From Icerya purchasi (Eukaryota; Arthropoda; Insecta; Hemiptera; Monophlebidae), in contig CM077115.1 of the NCBI GenBank assembly GCA_039619475.1, positions 224,239,291 through 224,303,290 of the forward strand: a stretch of DNA of 64,000 bases, written 5' to 3'. Shown here piece after piece: positions 34,864-44,796 of the stretch. The position numbers and the translations under genes were made by a program. Within the stretch, counting starts at the first letter, position 1, and every line of letters starts with the position of its first letter. The notes under the pieces are model-generated. The model worked only from the letters and a program-made list of their open reading frames with translations, was not told where the DNA came from and ran no database searches.

Positions 34864-34954
34864 AACCCGATAAGGAAACAACCTGCTAAAGATACAACCT
34901 GGTAAAGAAACAACCCGGAAAGGAAACAACCTGATAAGGAAACAGACTGATACA
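34864..34954. repeat. 16-bp tandem repeat, about 5.5 copies
   Basis: Units of the form AACCTGATAAGGAAAC repeat with a few substitutions, immediately before an RTE relic. Confidence 0.75.
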
Positions 34955-35560
34955 AATATTTAGTAAGAAAAGCTATCACGGAAAACTAGTCCCACAAAGT
35001 ATTTCAAAAAAGTTACTATCCTGTGAAAGTGCACTTACGCGAAAGCAAGAATGATACTGGTCAGACTGAAAAGAAGCAGAATAGGCGGGAGATTGTTCGC
35101 GACTGTGCGCGCAATTGCCATGTAATTGCATACCGAATTGCAAACACTCCTAAAAAGGAGTTGCGCGGAAGAAATTAAAAATGCATTTCGAACGTTAAAG
35201 AATAATAAAACACCTGGGAATGGAATCTGAAAGATTATTTAACGTAGAAGAAACGTTCACTGACAGATGCGATTTGTTTCCGATGTTTTGAATGAGGTAC
35301 AATTAACACGGCTCGAAGCGGAGCAGTGTGCTTATACATAAATAAATACAGGGAATTTGAGCAGTTGCAGAACTAGTCAGCATGCTGAAACATAAATGTA
35401 CAAACGGTTTACGCGCATAATTAGACTAATACAACAAATTGATTTCAGCCAGCCAACAGAACGGGCTGGCATAAGACGAACACTTATTAATAATAAAACT
35501 GTCCATGCAGAAATGCTGAGAGTACATCGTGAAATGTATGCGAGACTTCTGTGAGAAGTC
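34955..35560 (+). pseudogene. RTE-like LINE reverse transcriptase N-terminal relic
   Basis: Pieces in different frames read NDTGQTEKKQNRREIVRDCA (about 35048-35107), EEIKNAFRTLKNNKTPGNGI (about 35167-35226; the conserved ALKxLKNxKAPGxDGI region) and FTRIIRLIQQIDFSQPTERA (about 35405-35470; family QPxEQAGFR). It is the part of RT upstream of the palm, lacking here the catalytic DD. Many stops. Confidence 0.6.
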
Positions 35561-36389
35561 GTTTTATTAGGTTTGGGCAGTAGTAAGTCCGTATCTGAGA
35601 CTGCGGGTAAGTTTGTCGACTAAAATAGGAAAAATGCCGTTAAAAGGAAATTATATTCATCTCGACACCGAAATTGGCTCGGAAATTCATCACCAGCGAC
35701 GTCTACCAAATCAAAATTGTTATCTCAGCGACCGTGATGAACAATCTAATTGAAAACCTCCGGGTTACCTTCCAGGTTAACACACATCGCCGGCATTCTG
35801 CATCCGGGATGAGTGCTGTGAAATACATTGCCGGCCATTCGGAAACGTGGAGATTCGGCAGCGGCAGTAAGAAAGTGCGTCTAAAACTAAATCGGGTTTC
35901 GGATCGAGAATTAAATGTGCCCACAGCCTAGATATAGCTAGTACGGCAAAGAGACACGCACTTTCGGCAAGGAATAGCATTTTGCAGTCTCGTTCGCAAT
36001 TGTAGTATATTTTTGGTCGAAAAAATCGAGAGTTGTCCAATAAAATAATTAGATTTTGCAGTGTAAACTAACGCTAATCAAAATTAAACATCGGTTAATA
36101 TTACATATCGGATAGCGCGGTAGCCTCGTAGTTGAGGTTCGCTTACCAAACTGGAGGTCACGAGTTCTTGGACCTGAATGGAACATCTTCCACTTTTTCT
36201 ACCGCTTGTTTATACTTGTATCGTTACTATTTTCATCTGCTACAAATATTTTAAACATCTCTATTTAGGTTTATGTTGATCACTGACATGTTTCGGAGTC
36301 TATTCATGGTATTTGTTAAAATTCAACTTCTGAAAATAAAAGTGTTACCAGTTATTTCAAAATCGTGGATGGTAGTCTATTTAATGGAA
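35561..36389. other. No gene recognised; weak tRNA-like stretch 36115-36175
   Basis: GCGCGGTAGCCTCGTAGTTG to GGAGGTCACGAGTTCTTGGA has A-box- and B-box-like elements and may be a degenerate tRNA-derived SINE head; a cloverleaf does not close well. The frame at 35674-35931 has no recognisable motif. Confidence 0.3.
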
Positions 36390-36662
36390 AAAATACGTCT
36401 CCAATGTTCAAAAATACGTCTCCAATGTTCAAAAATACGTCTCCAATGTTCAAAAATACGTCTCCAATGTTCAAAAATACGTCTCCAATGTTCAAAAATA
36501 CGTCTCCAATGTTCAAAAATACGTCTCCAATGTTCAAAAATACGTCTCCAATGTTCAAAAATACGTCTCCAATGTTCAAAAATACGTCTCCAATGTTCAA
36601 AAATACGTCTCCAATGTTCAAAAATACGTCTCCAATGTTCAAAAATACGTCTCCAATGTTCA
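36390..36662. repeat. Minisatellite: 21-bp unit x 13, essentially perfect
   Basis: The unit AAAATACGTCTCCAATGTTC plus a final A (21 bp) is repeated 13 times without visible divergence. Because 21 is a multiple of three and the unit lacks stops in several frames, it creates fortuitous open frames on both strands (KIRLQCS, NTSPMFK and, on the minus strand, NIGDVFL repeats). None has a plausible gene context. Uniform copies indicate recent expansion. Confidence 0.95.
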
Positions 36663-36860
36663 AAAAAATCTTTAACTAAACAATGATTCCTTCTTTTCCT
36701 TTTTCACCGCGGTAATGAAAGTTAAAATGATTGAACGGTGACACAGTGGCGCGAAATAATAGAAGTGTCGCGTGCTCTTGATTGTTCCGCAACGTGAAAT
36801 CTGTAATTCAAAATGGCCGATTGCATAAAACAAGAACGTGTAACTAAATTATTTACAGTA

Positions 36861-37151
36861 ACGAAATAATGTATAATAAAATAAACTTTAATAACAAACA
36901 ATATAGATCAATAAATTAGATAAATACCTATTTAGAAACGTTTTCGGGCATAACCCATCATCAGCTAACACTAACTTAAAGGAATTGTTTTAAGTTTCCT
37001 TTAAGTTAGTGTTAGCTGATGATGGGTTATGCCCGAAAACGTTTCTAATTAGGTATTTATCTAATTTATTGATCTATATTGTTTGTTATTAAAGTTTATT
37101 TTATTATACCATTTTAACAAACCGGATGTATTCACCTACACGAAATAATGT
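36861..37151. mobile_element. Hairpin element with 12-bp TSD and hammerhead-like core
   Basis: ACGAAATAATGT is present at 36861-36872 and 37140-37151, a perfect 12-bp target duplication around a 267-bp insert. The insert is a 113-bp inverted repeat (36872-36984 and 36996-37108; about one mismatch, 11-nt loop) plus a 31-bp tail. In the right arm, CTGATGA (37016-37022) is followed by a GGG/CCC stem and GAAA (37034-37037), then a tiny AA-CG-TT stem and CTAAT, which can pair with GTTAG just before CTGATGA. This is the layout of a minimal type I hammerhead ribozyme. Penelope-like retroelements carry hammerhead motifs in inverted terminal repeats, so I infer a Penelope-like terminal-repeat insertion. 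No protein is encoded. Confidence 0.75.
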
Positions 37152-38289
37152 TATAAAATAGTGTTGCACTTTACAATGCCATTACTTGAAAACCGAATTT
37201 CAAGAAATGGCCAAAAATGTCCATCGAACGATCTTTCCGGCAATCGTAATTACCACTGTATTATGCAGATTGATGATTTTATTTCGTTTCTACCGCTTTC
37301 GATAGATGCTCTTTTATTACCTTTTTGTCTCGTGACATCTCAGTTTGGCATTTTAGCTCGAACGTCATCTGATTATTTCGATTTTCACCAAAATCGAAAT
37401 AATTCTTAATTTCGCACGTGCGCGCGAATCGCGGAAAATCGAAACCGGTTTTGTATTGGTTACTTTGGTGCTGCAACCACAACCAATCATACTGCAGAAC
37501 GAGCGCGGCCAATTGATATTTATACTCAGCTACATTTTCATCCCTCCAGTCAGGCACGTTCTGAATTTTTCACGCATCATTCGCGTCTCCAGCATCAGTC
37601 GGCAGTTATCCAGCATTCCTGTTCCGGCAAAGCTGGTCCAGTTATACCATCTGAGCAGAGCACTACCGTGTTACAGATCAACAGCTTTTGTTACAGCTAT
37701 GAGCTACCAAGGTGAACATCCTCGTTGCTAACGACAACACGCATTTGCGTAACCTAGTCGCCGCGCTTATTCTGTAGTGTACTAATCAACAGCGGGTTTA
37801 CAGCCGTTCCTTAGTTCGGGCAGTGCGAAAGATCTGCGTAACGATTGCCGCTCATTCCATCAGTTCTGTGCCGGACGGCGGTATCCCGGCTGCAGAGATC
37901 TCTATTTTCCTTCGGCTACTGTCGGTTTTTTAGTTATCAGTTGTTCCCCGTTGAATTGCTGCGGCTTGCCTGGATCTTCGCATAGAGCGCGCTGATAGCA
38001 GCAGCGTTAGTGCTCATTATGATATTTCTACATGTTACGAATGTATTTCTTTTTTTTTTTTAAATTACGACATGTATTATTCTAATTTTCGTCAATTGTT
38101 CCACTTCCGGATTCATTTTACAATCATTAAGTTGGTCATCCGTACCAGATTACCGTTTTAGTAATTACAGTGTGTCAAATAACCGTAGGGACGGCGCTTA
38201 ACAATTTCCACACATTAAAAATAAACACGTAATCTAAAAGAATACTTCTTCAATGCGTCTATAAATTTATACGCTCTCACGCAACTTTT
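37152..38289. other. No gene recognised
   Basis: Part of this (about 37440-37990) is less AT-rich than its surroundings, but frames are short and lack motifs on both strands. Confidence 0.4.
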
Positions 38290-38827
38290 TAAATAGCCTC
38301 TGTTGTTACCCATCTTATCACCACTCTCTCGAACATAATCTTTAATAATCTCACGTCCTTATGGAAAACCCATTGGTCCTCGTGTCGGACTTTCTCGAGG
38401 TTAATTAAATCCTCAACCGAACCATGGTGGCCGGAAAAAAGCATTTCCCGCGGAAATTTCTGTGCACTTAGCCGCTTGCGCACGGGCCATACGGCCATGT
38501 CGCATAATTTTATTTTGCAAAGAACCCCCTCTCCTATGAATTGTCCTTTCTGTGGCCAAGATGTTGCTCCCTCAACTCCTCACATACTATGCGACTGTCC
38601 AGCATTATCACCTCACCGGCCCCCTTCAATTAATAACAAAACAGTCACCAACATTCTTGAGAATTCCCCCGATGCAATTTTATCCAAACACAATTTATCA
38701 GAACTAGCGGAATAATCAGATATCTATAAAAAGAAACTGCGCATCTTCCTACTGTAATAGCCACAGCAGTTAAACACGGTACAGGATGTTGCTTTTACAA
38801 AAAAAAAAAAAAAAAAAAAAAAAAAAT
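38290..38827 (+). mobile_element. LINE 3' end with poly(A), plus strand
   Basis: Coding near 38420-38715 reads EPWWPEKSISRGNF, LSRLRTGHTAMSHNFILQRT, CPFCGQDVAPSTPHILCDCP, the usual C-terminal region after RNase H in I/R1/LOA-type LINEs. It is related to the copy at 8608-9165 rather than to families A/B/D. The tail is a poly(A) run at about 38799-38826. The left edge is approximate. Confidence 0.75.
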
Positions 38828-39239
38828 AATCACTACTCTCCCCACCGAAAATCAACGTGGGAATTTATTTTGCTCAATAAAATTAACCTATTTGAAATTT
38901 CGGAACAAAAAAAACTTTCTTCACAATCTGCAGGTTCGAAAAAATCGGTAAAGTTATCAAAACTGCAAGAATAGCGGTTCTCTTTTTGTACAGACATTTA
39001 AAATGAATACGAAAAAATCTGCTTGAATTCATTATTAACTTATTTGTAATTATTCATTTCTTTTATTTTAAGAAATCAGATAAAGACGAGGAGCAATTTT
39101 AAAATATTGGAAACACTACCGATTCGACGGTTTTTTGAGTATCATTTGCTGCTAGTAAAATTCTTCACTTAACTAACAAAGTGCATAGCAAAAATAAAAA
39201 ACTTCTCGCAGGGAATGTAAGGAAAAGAACAACAACATC
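38828..39239. other. No gene recognised
   Basis: AT-rich sequence between a LINE poly(A) tail and the RTE relic; no motif seen. Confidence 0.4.
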
Positions 39240-40150
39240 TGCTGAAGAAATTTTTTATTCTCTAAAGGCAGTGCTTTATCGCTGTAGCCATTGTGTCCTG
39301 TTGATAGTCATTTTCCGAAGTTCTTGATATATTCAAATACGCTTTTCGTTATAGATGTTTTTGGTCTTCCTCTCGGCCTTTTGCCTGTAACTTTGCCTTT
39401 TATTATATATGTATATTTTTTATAAAGTTATTATTCCTTATCACATGTTTTATTTTCCGGTTTTCGATATGGTTTATTAAGCTTCTTATTTCTTGTATTC
39501 CTTCTAGGATTTCATTGTTTGTTTGTTATTTCTGTCCAAGAAAGGTTTTCGTCATGCTAGAGCGCTTGACTTCCGATATGGCGGTCACGGGTTCGATCCC
39601 GAGCGACGACGAACTTATTACAAGAATTAAATAAATAAATAAATAAATAATCGCCAGTAATCACGTGGAAGGCAATGGCAAACCACCACGTACAGCATCA
39701 TATGCGCGCTAGGTCAGTACACAGCAGACATACACGGGACTGCACTTGTAGCACGATAACAAGCGGCTACAATCAGTTCCGAATGTAGTCTTACGTGTTG
39801 TGTACACATTCGTACTGCATATAATAATTGCCTGGTACACAACCTATATCGGTACAGCTAAAAATGTACGAATAGGTTGCACCAACGCGCTATGTGGCGC
39901 ACGGCACCTTAAGAAGCGCCACATCCACATTTCTATTGAATTCAGTTTATTTATTTCTTGCGCTGCTAGGCACCAATTTTCACAACCATAATTGAGCACA
40001 CTCCAAACGTCGTATATTTTTGCAAATTTTTTTCGGACGTCTATACTAATGTACTTATTTGTTAATATTGATTTTTTGTTATTAAATGCGCATTTGGCCC
40101 GTCCTATTCGTTTTTTATGACACATCAATGTTTCCAATAACGCATCAAAT
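39240..40150 (-). pseudogene. RTE-like LINE C-terminus, interrupted by a SINE-like insert
   Basis: Reading the minus strand from 40150: KKRIGRAKCAFNNKKSIL, VYDVWSVLNYGCENWCL-like text and EMWMWRFL end near 39915. The frame logic resumes near 39550 with NEILEGIQEIRSLINHIENRK, RNNNFIKN and KVTGKRPRGRPKTSITKSVF, ending near 39290. These are consecutive parts of the RTE C-terminal domain (FGHVMRNNN..I.EGK..GKRPRGRP). The intervening 350 bp is a tRNA-headed SINE-like sequence. Several stops and the loss of the palm make this a relic. Confidence 0.7.
39553..39906 (+). mobile_element. tRNA-derived SINE-like insertion
   Basis: The head has TAGAGCGCTTGACTTCC (A-box-like) and GGTCACGGGTTCGATCCC (B box GGTTCGATCCC), spaced as in a tRNA gene. 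It is followed by an (AAAT)n stretch at about 39626-39649 and a body with GGAAGGCAATGGCAAACCAC, a segment often seen in arthropod SINEs. The acceptor stem does not pair properly, so it is not a functional tRNA. It splits an RTE reading frame. Boundaries are approximate. Confidence 0.6.
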
Positions 40151-40330
40151 CTAAATAAGAGAAATAAAAAAACCCTTTCACATGACCACCATTTTAAAAC
40201 TCTCGGGTTAACCAGAAAGAGAGCTAAAAACTAATTAAACAGTAGCTTATGAGTATAAAAACTCAAAAAGACGCTAGAATAATTACTTCTGGAATATTAC
40301 AAAAAGGAATTACAAAAGAACTTGTAAACA

Positions 40331-40362
<32 letters not shown>

Positions 40363-43300
40363 CCGAGAGTCCTCTTTAAAACAATAATCATTCTCGTTTA
40401 GTTCCATCGATAAAATTAGAGACTAAAGCAATTAATTAAAAAAAAAAAAAAAGAACAAAAACGAATCATGGAAAAAGAGTACCGTGAAAAATTCTACGCG
40501 ACAAAAATGTAGTTAGTTCATTCGCAAGCCCTAACATGAATCTAAAACATCATAAAGAAAAGAACATATTGCAGCGATTTTAAACAAATGGGAAATCTCC
40601 AATGAACTCTTCTGATGCTTATATGGAAGAAGAATAAACAAGTCTCAGCTGTGTTAAGACGTGTGCATGAATGGAATATTGGCTCTAAAGAAATAGCGGC
40701 GACAAAGCATTTTATAATAAAACTCTAGCGTGCTTGTCTTCGCACCCGGTAAGATGATGTTTTGCGCATTGTACGAGCCTGATTAAATATTTATGCAGAA
40801 TCGGATCTATACAAACCGGTTCTATCGAAACGACAAACAAGGAGAAGAGATTAAATTTTCAGTGACAGACAACTAACGCGAAAAGGACTGTGAAAACGCT
40901 TGGAATAATCTTAACGATCAAATGTTTATGTATGAAAATATCTATCAGTGGGAGAAATGTGAAATCGGAAAAGAGATGTTTCGATGTGTACTGAACAAAG
41001 CTAGCGAGCTGAAATCTCGAAGGAACAAACATTTCAAATATCTTGATTGGAACAATCGAAAAATAAAAACTTTTATTCGCGATAAACAGACAAGAGGAAA
41101 TAATGTTAATTAAAATTTAACCGACTAATAACAACTGATACAAGTAAATTGTAACCCATCAATGGTAATAGAAGTTCTTTTCCTTTTGAATTTTTTTCGG
41201 TTTCACATTCAAGAAGACATAGGCGGCCTCATTGCGTTAATTATACGTGAATATATTGCAAAACGACTGGACAGTTTACATTAAGAGCCGCCGTAAATTC
41301 GAACATACGGTCGACAATGACCCGGAAATACGCAGAAAAACATAAAAGTTTAACATTGGAAATATCGTATGGCCTGTTGCCCGACACGTTATATTTCCTT
41401 TGATTACGTAAGGCTAACTTTTTGCGTCGTATTTTTTTGTTAACTTTATTAAGGAGCTTCCTGCAATTTTTGTTCATCGAAGGCGAAGGAATCTAAGCAT
41501 TAAGACGTGATGTACAGCGAGCGGCAACAGCGGACACTTAATTTACTCATATTCTATAGACTTTTTCTCAAAAAGTATTAAATAAGAACAGTATTAAAAA
41601 GTGTTGATTTCGTTTTGACCGGAGCTCGGAATAATAATGAGGATTGCCATAACCGAGTCGCAAGTCGATTAGGATTACAGATTGCGACGCTATTGCATAG
41701 CTAGATGATGGCTAGTCTCCGAAGAGTTCGAAACGTGCAGCACACTGCTGAAAATTTCCCTAAATTAATTTTTGAAGAATAAAAAATCGATGCTGCAATT
41801 AAGATTATCGAACGTTATTATTATCATCCTCGGCAAAGTATGAATTAATTAAAGAACAAATAATTCGTGAAAAATCAAATTAACGGAAAAACGAAGTCTA
41901 TCGTTCGGAATATTTTATATTCTGCGTCGACTCAACCTGTATCGTGCGTACACATACACAGGTAGAGAGCCTAATAAAAAACTTGGCCGTCTACTGCAAC
42001 CGGGGACGTCGTCTAGAAGAGTTCTGTAAAAAGAAAAATTAACAAAAAGACTAAAACAAAAAATGGGGGCCACTTCGACGAACCAACGATTCGTAAACGG
42101 AATTAATTATACTCTTAAAATGTTATTATTAGTCAATCGGTAACATGGCGATATTAATTAATAATCGGTCTCTGGAAACGCGGGGGAAGAGCGAAATTAA
42201 CGAATTACGTGGAAAGAAGTTTAGTTGGTTTTTTGTAATTTTTTGTATCTTACGCGAAGCCGGAATCCTCGAATGCGTTCGTTATTATTTGAACAAGCGA
42301 CCGTCAGGACGGGCAGAAGAAATTAGTCGAAAAGAACTGCGAAGGAGGACCGGGTTCGGTGTAATTGGGGCAAAATTATGATTCAGGAAGTACATTTCGG
42401 TCGCTTATCTGCATTATTTTTAAGGGAAAATTAAAATTCCAGACAAAGGATTGGCTACGTTCAAAAGCCAATAAATAAAAATTCCGGACGCGTTCGCATT
42501 ATTTTCGGTATTTACATGAGAACGCGATTAAATACAATTAGTTGGCGCGACGCTGACTGTTCCCAGCGTCGCGCGGACTATGCTCGCTTAAATTGTTCGG
42601 AAATTCAGGTGCACTAGTCCTCGCACAGTTGGAAAGTTATTTCGGATACTTAGGAAAGCTGCGCGACTAGAGCTAAGTCGAGGTCTTTAAAGCTTTTAGC
42701 CGAGTGTGTAATAATGAAAGTCGCGGTAGAGTATAATTTTCTTTCTCTCTTCCTGCTGCAGTGAAATTAAAACACAGCTGTATCGCTCGATGTTTAAGTT
42801 GCAAAAATTAAACTCCACTCTCTGTTACGTATTATTTCAGCTGAACTTTTTAAAACTGTAGCAATTCGACTGGATACGTCGCCGAATAATAATTTCACGC
42901 CGACAAAACAAAATACGAAACCGGTTCGGTAAATGTTGCATAATTACATATCGGCTGGAGGTGGGGTATTTTAATATTCGACTAATACAAAAACAAATCC
43001 GATTATTACGAAAAGCACTAAAAATGGGTAAAATGTGTGCAGGACGATTCTTTACCGAGGTTTGATAAATTCCTTTTCAAAAGATGCCGGTTCAAATTGA
43101 GATTGCCAGGTGTGCCAAAGAGGAATAATTTAGTACCTCGGTATATTCCGTACAGAATATTACATTTCTTCGACGTGGATATGTGTCTCTCCTCTGGTCT
43201 ACACAATAATGTTGCTACTATATTTCGTTTTTAGTAAAAATGTCAATTCGAACTTTTGATCATAACACACGAATGTGTAAGTAATAAATGTAAAAACTTA

Positions 43301-44204
43301 AATAAAATTAAAACCGTGTTAACTTACGTTGTCAATCACGCGGTAATGGTGGTGATGGCGTCATCACGGTAAAAGTTCTGTGCGATGAACACACATAGAA
43401 AGAAAAAAAAAAAAAACTTAAGAATTTCGGAAAATTTTTGCTAATAATACTTTCAGAGCATCATAAATTAAATACTTCTACGGTCACTGAATACTTTTAG
43501 TAATGAAATCAGCTTGAGCAGTTCTGTACATGTTTTCATTTGCGGCTATGTAAGAATGTGTTCTATGTAAACATTGCCTGTTTATAATGAAACATTTTAT
43601 ACAATACATACATAAAATGTAAGGAAAGCAAAAAGTCGGCGAAAAAATCGACTCCACGCGTGTACAAATGCACGTGATCCGTTCGGCTGTCAGCCGATTA
43701 TTAATTAGCGTTACGAAAGTTGATCATTTGATTTTAAAACAGTTGACAAGGCAGTACAATTACTATTATAATGCGTAATTTAATTTATTTAAATTTACCA
43801 AGAAAAATGATGTTAATACATTTTTAATTAGCTCAGAACAAAAAAAAGGTTTTTTGGTCGTATCTGATTAGTCGAAAAAATTTGATCTGAATATAGAGCA
43901 TCAATTGATACACTAAGAGAAGAACACATTCCCCGCTCTCTTTAGTTCTGGCTATTTGTATTGTTATAATTCCATTATAGTAAATATACTTTTTTCGAAT
44001 AGAGTTCTCATCTAGCCAGAAAATATTTAAAAATAACGATGGACGACGTAAAAAGAAGAACGTTTAACATCGTGTCGGAAATGTCGTAAATATTGCGGCA
44101 CAAATAGCCGCCGTATAACAAAAGAAAAAATTTGAAAATGTATACCTGAAGAAATCTTCTTCTTACAAACCGGTATTCCCGCTCCGTCCTGTGCTTCATT
44201 CATT
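40151..44204. other. No gene recognised; (AAT)n at 40331-40362, GC hairpin at 42545-42574
   Basis: Mostly AT-rich. Small frames (40922-41113, 42145-42381) lack motifs. An 11-bp perfect stem with an 8-nt loop (GCGCGACGCTG / CAGCGTCGCGC) stands out at 42545-42574. Confidence 0.4.
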
Positions 44205-44370
44205 CTCTCCCTTCCTTCTCCTTCGGTTATTCTAGCTCTTGATTCCTTTCTGTCAGTTATCTCTGATCGTGTAAGGATCTGAGTCTGTCTTATTACCCCT
44301 CTGTTCCACTGTTCTTGGACCAATGTCCATGTTGACGAACCCATTTAAAAAAATAAAGAAAAAAGAAATC
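44205..44370 (+). mobile_element. LINE 3' end (family D), heavily truncated
   Basis: Only about 145 bp of the element remain: AILALDSFLSVISDRVRI-type coding in GTTATTCTAGCTCTTGATTC, a stop near 44280, the 3' UTR CCATGTTGACGAACCCATTT and an A-rich tail. It is nearly identical to 15380-15500. Confidence 0.75.
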
Positions 44371-44742
44371 TTCTCTCTCTTCTTCTAGCGCCGTATCTAT
44401 CACTGGACGTAGTAAACGTGTACGTTGGGAAAAATCTAATCAAAGGACGCGCATAGAGTCCCCTTGCGTTCTCAGTGATAGGTCTCTTAGTACATGTATT
44501 AATGACTACATCATTCTTAGCTCCCCGGGGTACACTACATTTTTTGTACCATGATTATAAATCCTTCTAGTTTATATAAGATAATGAAGGTTAAGTGCTG
44601 CGCAGTTTCTATGATTTTTCGCTTTTAAATAAAAAACGGGTAAAAATGACGTAGTCAATTGAAAAAGAATTTTTCTAAATTAAAAGAAAAAAGGTTAGTA
44701 ATCAAAGGGGTTTGCCCCATTGCGAAGCCCGAAGAGCAAACT

Positions 44743-44796
<54 letters not shown>

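Noticed and set aside
36115..36175. Second tRNA-like sequence
   Set aside because: B box is degenerate and no cloverleaf closes; left only as a note.
36390..36662. CRISPR array
   Set aside because: Direct tandem units without spacers in a eukaryotic context.
36273..36686. Repeat proteins of 103-137 aa (KIRLQCS, NTSPMFK, NIGDVFL)
   Set aside because: They are produced by a 21-bp tandem array open in several frames on both strands; no independent coding evidence.
39553..39612. tRNA gene
   Set aside because: A and B boxes are present but the acceptor stem does not pair, and it is followed by a SINE-like body inside a broken LINE.
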